In this document: in pieces, positions 45,321-54,005 of the stretch
How positions within the stretch are numbered: the stretch's first letter is position 1
How the letters are laid out: each line of letters starts with the position of its first letter
Assembly (NCBI GenBank): GCA_017469745.1
Contig: JAFUFS010000004.1
Coordinates: 80,395 to 144,394 of the forward strand
DNA: 64,000 nt
Source: Bacteroidales bacterium
GTDB lineage: Bacteria > Bacteroidota > Bacteroidia > Bacteroidales > UBA932
Direction: 5' to 3'
Translations under genes and position numbers: made by a program
The notes under the pieces: model-generated
The model's database searches: none
What the model was told of the DNA's origin: nothing
The model's input: only the letters and a program-made list of their open reading frames with translations

Positions 45321-47057
45321 ATGAAAAAGTTTCTAGGATCGTTGCTGATAGTTCTCATCAGCACGCTTCAGCTCTCGGCATGGGAGCGCGAATCAATCTG
45401 GCCCAAAGGCAAGATGCCTGATGCCCAGAAGCACCAGATAGCTGCAATGACAGACGAAGCCGGCAAGGAAGGCTTCAATCCGGACAAGCACAGGGTGGCA
45501 TACCTTGAATGGTTCGAAGCTCCGGACGCTTCGGTCAGGAACGGGTCATGCATGATCCTCATCTCCGGCGGCAGCTACATGAACTGCTGCGACGTGGGAC
45601 TGATCGACACCTGGCACAAGGAACTGACCAAGAGAGGCGTACAGTGCGTCAACTTCGTGTACCGCACCCCTCGTCCCGAAGGACTTCCCATTTTCCAGAC
45701 TGCCTGGGAAGACGGACAGAGGGCTGTGAGGATGGTCAGGAGCGAAGCTGCCAAGCGTGGATTTGATCCTGAAAAGATTGGAACAATCTCTATGTCAGCA
45801 GGTTCCCACCTCGCCCTGCTCCTTGCCACAAGCTCGCAGACTCCTGCCTACAAGCCGGTAGACAAGATAGATGAGTATCCCTGCCACATCAACTGGGCCA
45901 TCGTCAATGCCCCGGCTTACGTCACCACTGACGGCGAGGCCGGCACTCCTGCCACCAGGGAAGGCTACGGAACAGACGTGAAGCTCAGCGATGTCTTCAA
46001 GTTCGACGAGAAGACCTGCCCCATGAGCCTCCATCATGGTGGAAAGGATCCCTATACCCCCGACGGATCGACCCTGGTCTACAGGCAGCTCCGCAGGATG
46101 GGAATTCCCGCGGAACTTCATCTCTACCCGGACAAGGGCCACGGTGCCTTCGGTCTTGAGCGGGGGATCGAGTTCATGACCCAGATGGGATTCCTCGGAC
46201 CTGTCGCAGATCCGGTTCTGATCATGGACCGCTTCAACAGCGACGCCGACAGGGCAGAGCGCATCGTCGAGGATGTCTGGCCTGAAGGCAAGATGCCCGA
46301 TCCTCAGCCGAATCAGTGCAAACCTTATATCGAGTGGCACATTCCTGCCCAGCTGAAGACCAAGGCCATCCAGATCATATATTCAGGAGGCTCCTACACC
46401 GGCAACGATCCCGACGGTTTCGAGGTCGCTCCCGCGAGACGCTACCTCAATGCCATGGGTGTCACCGTGGTCACCTTGAAGTACCGCACACCCCGTCCTA
46501 CCACGGGCCTTTCAAAGCACACTACTGCATGGCAGGACCTTCAGAGGACGATCCGTATCGTCAGGAGCGAGGCTGAAAGCCGCGGTCTCGACCCCAACCG
46601 CATCGGCATCATGGGCTCTTCCGCCGGCGGCCATCTCACCCTCATGGGTGTCACTTCTTCCCGCCACAAGTCCTACTATCCGATCGATGCTATCGACAAA
46701 CTGCCTTGCAATGTCCAGTGGGGTATAGGAATATATCCGGCTTACTCTCTCACGGATGGTGCTGAAAAGCCCAATACCGGCGGCGGCAATGACGACTCGG
46801 CTGTCCTGGTTCCTGAATTCTCCTTCGACCTGGACACCGCTCCGATGCTGTTCATTCACGGCGACGCTGACAACTGGGCTTCGATGAATTCCGTCAAGAC
46901 CTGGGAGAAGATGCGTGCCATGGGCATCCAGAGCGAACTCCACACTCTCGCTCTCCGTCCTCACTGCTTCCAGAGGGAAGCCTCTCCCGGCACCGGAAGC
47001 TACACCTGGCTCGACCGCATCGGAGAGTACCTCCAGCCGTTTATCAAGGAACAGTAA
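45321..47057 (+). CDS. Tandem alpha/beta-hydrolase esterase (two catalytic domains)
   Basis: 578 residues with a signal peptide (1-20). Two homologous BD-FAE/esterase-lipase domains: about 25-300 and 310-578. Each begins with a WPKGKMPD / WPEGKMPD element and shares ISGGSYMN / YSGGSYTGN (oxyanion), YRTPRPEGLP / YRTPRPTTGLS, and RMVRSEAAKRGFDPEKIG / RIVRSEAESRGLDPNRIG. Nucleophile elbows differ: domain 1 SMSAGSHLAL, domain 2 GSSAGGHLTL. Each half has a late His (KGHGAFG; RPHCFQ) and Asp (KDPYTP; GDADNW). Both domains therefore look active. Probably deacetylates or de-esterifies a glycan for the neighbouring glycosidases. The nucleoside hydrolase follows after 5 bases. Confidence 0.87.
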   Translation: MKKFLGSLLIVLISTLQLSAWERESIWPKGKMPDAQKHQIAAMTDEAGKEGFNPDKHRVAYLEWFEAPDASVRNGSCMILISGGSYMNCCDVGLIDTWHKELTKRGVQCVNFVYRTPRPEGLPIFQTAWEDGQRAVRMVRSEAAKRGFDPEKIGTISMSAGSHLALLLATSSQTPAYKPVDKIDEYPCHINWAIVNAPAYVTTDGEAGTPATREGYGTDVKLSDVFKFDEKTCPMSLHHGGKDPYTPDGSTLVYRQLRRMGIPAELHLYPDKGHGAFGLERGIEFMTQMGFLGPVADPVLIMDRFNSDADRAERIVEDVWPEGKMPDPQPNQCKPYIEWHIPAQLKTKAIQIIYSGGSYTGNDPDGFEVAPARRYLNAMGVTVVTLKYRTPRPTTGLSKHTTAWQDLQRTIRIVRSEAESRGLDPNRIGIMGSSAGGHLTLMGVTSSRHKSYYPIDAIDKLPCNVQWGIGIYPAYSLTDGAEKPNTGGGNDDSAVLVPEFSFDLDTAPMLFIHGDADNWASMNSVKTWEKMRAMGIQSELHTLALRPHCFQREASPGTGSYTWLDRIGEYLQPFIKEQ

Positions 47058-47062
47058 TCTTT

Positions 47063-48043
47063 ATGAATATGAAATCTTTTCTTTCGATAGGGAAAATCCT
47101 GGCCACGGCCGTCCTGGCCCTTATGTACGCTGGCTGTGGCAAGGATGACGGCCGCATGGACGTGATCTTCGACACTGATGCCAACAACGAGATCGACGAC
47201 CAGCATGCGATTGCCTACCTGCTGCTCAACGATGAGGTGTTCAACACCCTCGGTCTGACTACCAACACGACCCGCAACGGAGGTGACATCAAGCTGCAGA
47301 CCCTGGAGGCCAAGAGGGTTACCGCCCTGGTCGGTCTGCCCGGGACTCCGATCTATGAAGGAGCAGACGGTTCGTTCGAAGAGATCCTTCCCGAGATCGA
47401 CAAGAAGGAATTCGATGGCTGCTCTGCCGTGAATTTCATAATCGACCAGGCCCGGAAGCACTCGCCCAAGAAGCCTTTGACTGTCATTGCTGTAGGTAAG
47501 CTGACCAATGTCGCCCTTGCTCTTGCGAAGAAGCCTTCGATCGCAAAGAGGATCCGTCTTGTCTGGCTTGGGACCAATTATCCCAAACCGGGAGAGTACA
47601 ACTTCGACAATGACATCCCTTCGGTCAATTATGTTCTAGACACCAAGGTGCCCTTCGAAATCACCGTGGTACGCTACAATGATCCTTCCGGCACATGGGC
47701 GGTCAATGTGGCCAGGGAATATGCCCACGAGCATTTCACCGGCCTTGGTCCCAGGGTCAAGGAGGCCGTGGACGGCCGCCACGGTGGCAAGTTCACCTGT
47801 TTCGGCGACTATTCCGTGGACCTTTTCGACAATGTGAAGGAACTGGTCCGTTCACTCTACGACATGTCTGCAGTGGCCATCGTGAAGAATCCGGAATGGG
47901 CCGAGACCGTGACTGTCCCTGCTCCTGTCTTCAAGGACGGAGAGTGGGTCGAAAGGCCTGACAATGAGCGGACTATCACCATCTGGCAGAACTTTAAGCG
48001 CGACGCCATAGTCGAGGATTTCATTGCCACGCTGTCGAAGTAA
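47063..48043 (+). CDS. Nucleoside hydrolase-family lipoprotein
   Basis: 326 residues. Lipobox LMYAGC predicts export and lipid anchoring, unusual for a family best known from cytosolic ribonucleoside hydrolases. The Ca-binding N-terminal signature is present (DVIFDTDANNEIDDQHAIAY, about 32-51), and the mid-protein strand reads KPLTVIAVGKLTNVALALAK. A typical late HD/H motif is not clearly visible; the C-terminal region has DGRHGGKFTCFGDY. In Bacteroidota, exported members also occur among carbohydrate genes with unknown substrates. Cotranscribed with GH36 and the tandem esterase. N-glycoside cleavage inferred from family only. Confidence 0.83.
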   Translation: MNMKSFLSIGKILATAVLALMYAGCGKDDGRMDVIFDTDANNEIDDQHAIAYLLLNDEVFNTLGLTTNTTRNGGDIKLQTLEAKRVTALVGLPGTPIYEGADGSFEEILPEIDKKEFDGCSAVNFIIDQARKHSPKKPLTVIAVGKLTNVALALAKKPSIAKRIRLVWLGTNYPKPGEYNFDNDIPSVNYVLDTKVPFEITVVRYNDPSGTWAVNVAREYAHEHFTGLGPRVKEAVDGRHGGKFTCFGDYSVDLFDNVKELVRSLYDMSAVAIVKNPEWAETVTVPAPVFKDGEWVERPDNERTITIWQNFKRDAIVEDFIATLSK

Positions 48044-48049
48044 TCTATG

Positions 48050-49912
48050 TCATTGGATGACTTCGAGGATATCGTAGATCTCCAGTGAATCAAGTTTTAA
48101 GGAAGCTATCCCGTCCTTGTAACGGAAAGGGATAGCTTTTCCGTCTGGCTGACGGACGATCCTGGCTGGTTTATCCGTACACCTAATAGAGATCTCCAGG
48201 TTCTTGACCGGGTCAATCTTTTCGATCAGCGCAGTATTCCTGTGATCACCTGAAGTGTTGACCAGATGCAGCTGCAATCTTCCATTCAGCTTTCTGACCG
48301 ATACATCCACATAAGGTGACGAGATGACCTCTGCCGCCGGGTCGGGGAACATTCCTGCGACCAGGGTCTTCATGCCTGAACGTATCTCAGTATCCCTCCT
48401 GGCATTCTCATAGTCATTGGATACTGCTTCCGGAATGAAACCGATCCTTCCTTTCCCAAGTGCGGCACTGAACCATCTGCCCCCTTGGAGTGAAACTCCG
48501 GAGAGTCTGGAGAAAAGGGAAGACATTTTCTGCCCGACGACAAGCAAGGCTCCTCCGTTGCGGGCGTAATCAACCAGGTCGTCGCAGAACAATGGAGACA
48601 GGGTGTCGCACTCGGGAATGACAACCACAGGGAACCGGCTCATGTCCGGAAGGAGAGAGGCTTCTCCGAGAAGGTCGACGCTGTACTGGCATTCCAGCAG
48701 GCATTCCAGGATGCCGGCCGCCTGACCAGTGTTGTTGGGGAATAGGGCTCCCGGATTGCCGGGTATGTTGCGATGCTGATAGTCGAAAGTCGACAGCAGA
48801 ACTGCCACCTGAGGAACCTGGACCGAGTGATGGCAGTACTGTTGCCTCTCTCTTGCGAAAACGGCTACATCAGCCATTGAACTCAGTTTGTCAAGATTGA
48901 AGGACCCGTCCCTGTTCTGGGTGTAATAGGCTTGGAAGCCCCCACCTTGCGAGAGTGTGACTGCAGCCTCCCTCATAAGCTGGACCGATGGTTTCTGGCC
49001 CACGGACTTGCCGTCTTTATAACCGAAACTCCAGGCCATCAGATCCCATGGCATTCCCTGGGAGGACAGGTAACGGGCTGCGATACGTGCAGAATTAACA
49101 CTGTTGGAAGCGGAATAATCTCCGGAGAGGAAATCGACTGGAGCGGAGACCGGCTCGCTCATGTGATGGGTGTAAGCCCAGTTGCTGCAGATCTGGAAAT
49201 CAGGATATTCATTCCTTACTGCGGCGAAGTAGTGCCTCAGGTATTCCCTGAACGCTTCGCGGCTGAACTGTTTCCACTCGTACCAAAGCGGATCTTCGGG
49301 AGAGACGGGAGCATGGTCCGCGCCGGTCTTTTCCTTGAACAGCCTTACGGACCTTTCTCCGTAGTCCAGGGTGGTGGCCCAGCACTCTCCGTCCACCCAC
49401 ACGCCATCGACCCCGTATGCTCCGGCGAGTTCTTTAAGCTGAGGAATAAGCAGCTGGTCTGAGTAGGGACTGAAAACCGAGGTGATCCGGTCGCTGGGTT
49501 TGCCGTCGCTTCCCTTTGCGGCCCATTCGGGGTGAAGTTCTACCGCGCGGGCATCCCAGACCCCGGAATAGTGCATGTAAAGTCCCACGCCGCGATCGGC
49601 CGTCACCTTCCTCCAGACAGCAAGAGGATCCGTGACCACTCCGGGAGCCGGGTTACCGACCTTTGTCGGATAACTTGAATAGCCGGGATGTCCTTTGCAG
49701 TCAATCTGGATATAGTCAGGATGTACCATGTCCAGGATGGTCTCGACCATCTGGGGAGTGGTGTTGGCTCCGATGTTCTTGTCGGAGGCTCCGGCGTGGA
49801 AATCAAAATGGATTCCAAGGAAACTCTCGTCACGGCGGAGGCGTTCCTGCCCCAGGACGATGTTCGTGCAGGACAGGGAGGCAAGCACCAGGAAATAATA
49901 CTTAAACTTCAT
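48050..49912 (-). CDS. Putative glycosidase (GHL6-like barrel plus trimerisation-like domain)
   Basis: 620 residues from the ATG at 49912; an upstream TTG at 49921 is less likely. Signal peptide to about 22. The N-terminal half is a TIM-barrel-like region: FLGIHFDFHAGASDKNIG, VHPDYIQIDCKGHPGYSSYP, VGLYMHYSGVWDARAVEL, GVDGVWVDGECW. These resemble the hypothetical glycosyl hydrolase GHL6 family. The second half (about 370-530) has a glutamine-amidotransferase-like/GH42 trimerisation-like fold (FPVVVIPECDTLSP, YARNGGALLVVGQK). Candidate catalytic acids are in WVDGEC. No characterised member is known to me. It is downstream of glycerate kinase and the Lrp gene in the same direction; substrate unknown. 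Confidence 0.65.
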   Translation of the reverse strand: MKFKYYFLVLASLSCTNIVLGQERLRRDESFLGIHFDFHAGASDKNIGANTTPQMVETILDMVHPDYIQIDCKGHPGYSSYPTKVGNPAPGVVTDPLAVWRKVTADRGVGLYMHYSGVWDARAVELHPEWAAKGSDGKPSDRITSVFSPYSDQLLIPQLKELAGAYGVDGVWVDGECWATTLDYGERSVRLFKEKTGADHAPVSPEDPLWYEWKQFSREAFREYLRHYFAAVRNEYPDFQICSNWAYTHHMSEPVSAPVDFLSGDYSASNSVNSARIAARYLSSQGMPWDLMAWSFGYKDGKSVGQKPSVQLMREAAVTLSQGGGFQAYYTQNRDGSFNLDKLSSMADVAVFARERQQYCHHSVQVPQVAVLLSTFDYQHRNIPGNPGALFPNNTGQAAGILECLLECQYSVDLLGEASLLPDMSRFPVVVIPECDTLSPLFCDDLVDYARNGGALLVVGQKMSSLFSRLSGVSLQGGRWFSAALGKGRIGFIPEAVSNDYENARRDTEIRSGMKTLVAGMFPDPAAEVISSPYVDVSVRKLNGRLQLHLVNTSGDHRNTALIEKIDPVKNLEISIRCTDKPARIVRQPDGKAIPFRYKDGIASLKLDSLEIYDILEVIQ

Positions 49913-49925
49913 GGTTATCAAGTGA

Positions 49926-51077
49926 TTATTGATTATGTTCTTTTATTCCGGTCATCAATCTTGCAGCAGTGTCGTGGAGATTCCTGCGGGCAGTCGCAGG
50001 ATTCATGGCCTCACTGGCGGGCAGGCCGGGAGGGTTGATGCAGAGGATATCCTTGTAGCCAAGGCCTTTCAGGAGGTCAATGTCGGAAATGATTCCGGCG
50101 AGGGCGACCGTCGGAATCCCGAGCTTCGCAGCGTGCCGCAGGACACAGAGAGGGGCCTTCCCCTTCAGGGTCTGGAAGTCCATCCTTCCTTCCCCGGTTA
50201 TCACGAGGTCAGCACCTTCTGCTTTGGCGTCAAATCCAATCGCTTCCAGAACCATCTCTGCTCCCGGGGTCAGCTTGGCCCCCAGGAAAGCCAGCAAAGC
50301 TCCTCCAAGACCTCCGGCGGCTCCTGCGCCCGGGATGTCCTTGACATTGGCTCCGGTGCTTTCCTGAATAACAGATGCAAAAGATTCCAGTCCCTTGTCC
50401 AACAGCAGGACTTGATCAGGCCCTGCTCCTTTCTGCGGCGCGAACACGAATGCCGCACCGTCGGGCCCGCAGAAGGGATTGTCAACATCGCAGGCCGTTA
50501 TGAAGGTGCAACCATCTAGGACCGGATTCTTTCCGGAGGAATCGATAGATGCTATTCTCTCAAGGGAAGCCCCTACAGGCGGCAGTTCATTCCCGTCTGA
50601 ATCCAGGAAACGCCATCCCAGGGCAGCAAGCATCCCGGTTCCCCCATCATTGGTCGCGCTTCCTCCTATTCCGATCAGGAAATGCCTGCAACCCCTCCTT
50701 AGAGCGTCCAGGATCAGTTCTCCGGTACCGAAGGTGGTTGTCAGCATAGGGTTACGCAGGCCGGCAGGAACAAGCGGCAGACCGCTTGCCTGGGACATCT
50801 CAATTACGGCTGTAAGACCTTCTCCAGGGACATCCACGACAGCATATTTAGAGATTACCTTCACCCTGAGGGGGCCATGCACCTCGCATTCGACCATTTC
50901 TCCTCCGAGGGCCCGGCACAGAGCGTCGATCGTGCCCTCGCCTCCGTCGGCCATCTCAAGGCGGACCGTCTCGCAGTCCGGGAACACTTCCGATGCAGCC
51001 TCTGCCACTATTCCGGCAATTTCCCTCGAGCTGAGGGAACCCTTGAACGAATCGGATGCAATTACAATCTTTTTCAT
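49926..51077 (-). CDS. Glycerate kinase (type I, GarK/GlxK family)
   Basis: 383 residues. Phosphorylates D-glycerate (to 2- or 3-phosphoglycerate, depending on member) and so links sugar-acid breakdown with glycolysis; eno in this window uses the 2-phosphoglycerate product. Motifs: KIVIASDSFKGSLSSREIA (3-21), EMADGGEGTIDAL (41-53), RHFLIGIGGSATNDGGTGML (about 130-149), ITACDVDNPFCGPDGAA, and GAGAAGGLGGALLAFLGAKL (about 250). It lies between the Lrp gene (4-base gap) and the putative glycosidase gene (13-base gap), so the three probably form one operon. Confidence 0.95.
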   Translation of the reverse strand: MKKIVIASDSFKGSLSSREIAGIVAEAASEVFPDCETVRLEMADGGEGTIDALCRALGGEMVECEVHGPLRVKVISKYAVVDVPGEGLTAVIEMSQASGLPLVPAGLRNPMLTTTFGTGELILDALRRGCRHFLIGIGGSATNDGGTGMLAALGWRFLDSDGNELPPVGASLERIASIDSSGKNPVLDGCTFITACDVDNPFCGPDGAAFVFAPQKGAGPDQVLLLDKGLESFASVIQESTGANVKDIPGAGAAGGLGGALLAFLGAKLTPGAEMVLEAIGFDAKAEGADLVITGEGRMDFQTLKGKAPLCVLRHAAKLGIPTVALAGIISDIDLLKGLGYKDILCINPPGLPASEAMNPATARRNLHDTAARLMTGIKEHNQ

Positions 51078-51081
51078 ATCG

Positions 51082-51549
51082 TCAAAGGTTGAGTCCGTAG
51101 CCGTGCTTTATCTCGTTCATCACGAAGGATGACTGGATGGATCCGATGGAGTCCACGGTTCCGAGAACATTGATTATGAACTCATTGTAGTACTTCATGT
51201 CCGGAGCGTGGATCTTCAGGAGGTAGTCGAACTCACCCGAGATGTTGTAGCATTCCGTCACCTGTGGGATGTTCTTGATCATGTCCACGAAGGCGAGTGC
51301 CACGTCACGGCTCATCTGCTTCAGCTTCACGGAGCAGAATACTTCAAACCCCAGATTCAGTTTCTCAGCATCCAGGATGGCTACATATTTCTGGATGTAT
51401 CCTTCACGTTCGAGTCTCTTGAGCCGTTCGAACACGGGTGTTGTGGACAGGTTCACCTTCGCTGCGAGCTGCTTGGTCGTCAGCCTGGCATCTTCCTGAA
51501 GCAGACGCAGGAGCTTCAGGTCAGTCTCGTCCAGGGTCGTGTGGTTCAT
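51082..51549 (-). CDS. Lrp/AsnC-family transcriptional regulator
   Basis: 155 residues. N-terminal winged HTH (LDETDLKLLRLLQEDARLTT, then KQLAAKVNLSTTPVFERLKR) and a C-terminal RAM ligand-binding/oligomerisation domain (about 65-150; VTECYNISGEFDYLLKIHAP). Typical family length. Lrp-type proteins bind amino acids and bend DNA. It is divergent from metY-metX-thrA across a 151-base AT-rich gap, so it may control that operon in response to an amino acid such as methionine, and it leads its own operon with glycerate kinase. Target and effector are inferred. Confidence 0.92.
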   Translation of the reverse strand: MNHTTLDETDLKLLRLLQEDARLTTKQLAAKVNLSTTPVFERLKRLEREGYIQKYVAILDAEKLNLGFEVFCSVKLKQMSRDVALAFVDMIKNIPQVTECYNISGEFDYLLKIHAPDMKYYNEFIINVLGTVDSIGSIQSSFVMNEIKHGYGLNL

Positions 51550-51615
51550 GGAATATTTTTCTTTTATGTGGCCTTTTGAGAGGTGAAAATTTTATTGTTA
51601 TTCTATTTTGGTTGT

Positions 51616-51623
51616 CAAATTTA
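51616..51623 (-). promoter_or_regulatory. -7 element for the Lrp-family gene
   Basis: TAAATTTG on the minus strand, full match; transcript start predicted near 51608 with a leader of about 59 bases. The intergenic region 51550-51700 is strongly AT-rich and also holds the metY promoter; Lrp-type proteins favour such DNA. Confidence 0.45.
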
Positions 51624-51650
51624 GCAATATTTCCCAAGTTTTTGAAAATA

Positions 51651-51682
51651 CTTGAAAAATAATTCTTATGAAAGTAATTTTG
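51651..51682 (+). promoter_or_regulatory. Promoter for metY-metX-thrA
   Basis: CTTG (51651-51654), a 20-base spacer, TAATTTTG (51675-51682). Transcription would begin near 51689, after the in-frame ATG at 51668 but before the ATG at 51701, which decides the metY start. Confidence 0.5.
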
Positions 51683-51700
51683 CATCAAATAAAACGACAA

Positions 51701-52990
51701 ATGGACGAGAAATTGCACATAGGAACGCTCTGCGTACAGGCAGGCTACCATCCCGGCAAAGGAGAATCACGCCAGATTCCGATCATACAGAGTACGACTT
51801 TCAAATACGATACTAGCGACCAGATGGGACGTCTGTTCGACCTTGAGGACAGCGGCTATTTCTACACCCGTCTCCAGAATCCTACCAACGACACCGTGGC
51901 AGCTCGAATTGCTGCACTCGAAGGCGGCGTAGCAGCCATGCTGACTTCATCCGGCCAGGCGGCGAACTTTTTCGCCTGCGTCAACATCTGCGAGGCAGGA
52001 GGACATATCGTGGCAGCCGGAAACATCTACGGCGGAACTTTCAACCTTCTTGGGACTTCCTTGAAGAAACTTGGAATAGACGTTACTTTCATAGACCAGA
52101 CTGCTCCTGAAGAGGAGATCCGTGCCGCCTTCCGCCCCGAGACCAAGCTCCTGTTCGGTGAGACAATCTCCAATCCCGGTGTGGAAGTTCTTGACATAGA
52201 AAAGTTTGCCGGGATAGCTCACGACCATGGCGTCCCCCTTATCGTTGACAACACCTTTGCCACTCCTATTCATTGCAGGCCTTTCGAATGGGGAGCTGAC
52301 ATAGTCACTCATTCCACGACCAAGTACATGGACGGACATGGAGTGGCGGTAGGCGGCGCCATCGTGGACAGCGGCAATTTCGACTGGGATGCCCATGCCG
52401 ACAAATTCCCCGGCCTTACTACTCCCGATCCTTCCTATCATGGTCTTACCTACACCAAGAAGTTCGGCAAACTGGCCTACATCACGAAGGCCACGAGCCA
52501 GCTCATGAGGGATTTCGGCTCGATCCAAAGCCCCCAGAACGCCTTCTATCTGGGTCTTGGCCTTCAGACCCTGCACGTTCGCCTGGAGCGCCACACCCAG
52601 AACGCCTTGAAAGTGGCGGAATTCCTGAATATTCATCCGGCAGTGGCCTGGGTCCGCTATCCCGACCTCCCCGGAGACCCGGAGAATGAAAGGGCTAAGA
52701 AATACCTTCCGGACGGATCCTGCGGTGTTCTCGCCTTTGCTTTGAAAGGCGGCAGGGAGGTGGACAACCGGTTCATGGATTCCCTCAAGCTCGTTACGAT
52801 TGAAACCCATGTGGCAGACTGCTACACTTGCATCCTTCATCCGGCGTCCCACACTCATCGCCAGCTGACAGATGAACAGCTCCGCGAAGCAGGAATAGCT
52901 CCGGACCTGATGCGCCTGAGTGTAGGTCTTGAAGATCCCAGGGACATAATCGCAGACCTTGAAAGGTCCATAAACGAAGCTCTGAAATGA
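51701..52990 (+). CDS. metY: O-acetylhomoserine sulfhydrylase (O-acetylhomoserine aminocarboxypropyltransferase)
   Basis: PLP enzyme of the Cys/Met metabolism family; makes homocysteine (or methionine) directly from O-acetylhomoserine and sulfide (or methanethiol). 429 residues from the ATG at 51701, whose start HIGTLCVQAGYHPGKGE suits the family. The PLP-binding Lys is in VTHSTTKYMDGHG (near 205), the ring-binding Asp/Asn region is VDNTFATP, and the phosphate site SSGQAANFFA is near 83. MetY subgroup rather than MetB/MetC is favoured by the long insertion NFDWDAHADKFPGLTTPDP (near 225). It overlaps metX by 4 bases (ATGA). Promoter at 51651-51682. Confidence 0.93.
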   Translation: MDEKLHIGTLCVQAGYHPGKGESRQIPIIQSTTFKYDTSDQMGRLFDLEDSGYFYTRLQNPTNDTVAARIAALEGGVAAMLTSSGQAANFFACVNICEAGGHIVAAGNIYGGTFNLLGTSLKKLGIDVTFIDQTAPEEEIRAAFRPETKLLFGETISNPGVEVLDIEKFAGIAHDHGVPLIVDNTFATPIHCRPFEWGADIVTHSTTKYMDGHGVAVGGAIVDSGNFDWDAHADKFPGLTTPDPSYHGLTYTKKFGKLAYITKATSQLMRDFGSIQSPQNAFYLGLGLQTLHVRLERHTQNALKVAEFLNIHPAVAWVRYPDLPGDPENERAKKYLPDGSCGVLAFALKGGREVDNRFMDSLKLVTIETHVADCYTCILHPASHTHRQLTDEQLREAGIAPDLMRLSVGLEDPRDIIADLERSINEALK

Positions 52991-54000
52991 TTCGCCACAG
53001 TCTCAGGACAGGACCGTTTGACTTTGAGGCCGGCGGATCCCTCGAGCAGATCGAGATAGTCTATCACACTTCGCCCGTTAGGGATGGAAAGGTGATCTGG
53101 ATCTGTCATGCCCTCACCGCCAACAGTGACGTTGAGGACTGGTGGCCCCAGCTTGTAGGTCCAGGAAAGCTCATTGACACGGAAAAATACTACGTAGTGT
53201 GCGTCAATGTGCCCGGATCGCCTTATGGCTCATCCGGACCTTCGTCCGTGGACCCTTCCACCGGTTCTCCTTATTATTTCAAGTTTCCCAGGATCACCAT
53301 CAGGGACATGGTCAAGGCCTCCATCCTCGTGAGGAAGGAACTTGGGATAGAATCGGTGGACCTGCTTATCGGGAGCTCGATAGGTGGCTTCCAGGCCATC
53401 GAGTGGTCGGTCACGGAACCGGACGTGGTAAAGAACGCAGTCCTGATCGCCACTTCTCCCAGGGTCTCTCCCTGGTTCTCGGCTATGGCTGAGGCCCAGC
53501 GGATGGCCATCTCGGCTGACCAGACTTTCTTCGAGTGCAAGGACCTTCACGGAGGAGCGGACGGCCTCAAGTGCGCCCGTGCCCAGGGACTGATCTCCTA
53601 TCGGAGTTACGAAGGTTACCGCCGCACCCAAGCCGAATACGATGACGACACCTTGTTCGCTGAACGGGCTGCGTCTTACGAACGCTACCAGGGAGAGAAA
53701 CTCGTCAAGAGAGACTTCGATGCCTATTCCTACTACTATCTCTGCGATGCCATCGACAGCCATAACGTCGGACGCAGGCGCGGGGGAGTGGCAGCAGCCT
53801 TGTCGCTGGTCAAGGCCGGAACTTCTGTCGTGGGAATAGAGTCGGACGGACTCTTTCCTCCGCGCGAGGTCAAGGAGATGGCAGCCCTTATTCCCGGAGC
53901 CGTCTACCATGAGATCACCTCTGATTTCGGCCACGACGGTTTCCTTCTTGAAAACGACCAGCTTACCAGCATTATCAAACCAATTATCGACAGACTTTAG
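52987..54000 (+). CDS. metX: Homoserine O-acetyltransferase
   Basis: Alpha/beta-hydrolase-fold enzyme that acetylates homoserine with acetyl-CoA, supplying the MetY substrate. 337 residues, cytosolic. Catalytic triad visible: Ser131 (LIGSSIGGFQAIEW), Asp287 (GIESDGLFPP), His316 (DFGHDGFLLE). The substrate-binding CHALTANSDVEDWWP and PGSPYGSSGPSS motifs near 40-88 are typical of MetX. It has the classical MetX length without C-terminal CBS domains. Start overlaps the metY stop and thrA follows after 5 bases, so the three are translated from one message. Confidence 0.95.
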   Translation: MIRHSLRTGPFDFEAGGSLEQIEIVYHTSPVRDGKVIWICHALTANSDVEDWWPQLVGPGKLIDTEKYYVVCVNVPGSPYGSSGPSSVDPSTGSPYYFKFPRITIRDMVKASILVRKELGIESVDLLIGSSIGGFQAIEWSVTEPDVVKNAVLIATSPRVSPWFSAMAEAQRMAISADQTFFECKDLHGGADGLKCARAQGLISYRSYEGYRRTQAEYDDDTLFAERAASYERYQGEKLVKRDFDAYSYYYLCDAIDSHNVGRRRGGVAAALSLVKAGTSVVGIESDGLFPPREVKEMAALIPGAVYHEITSDFGHDGFLLENDQLTSIIKPIIDRL

Positions 54001-54005
54001 AACTC

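Noticed and set aside
45321-47057. Internal duplication as an assembly artefact
   Set aside because: The two halves differ throughout at amino-acid and nucleotide level, so this is an old duplication and not a duplicated read.
51550-51700. SAM riboswitch before metY
   Set aside because: The predicted leader is only about 12 bases and the gap shows no paired helices of a SAM-I or SAM-II type.
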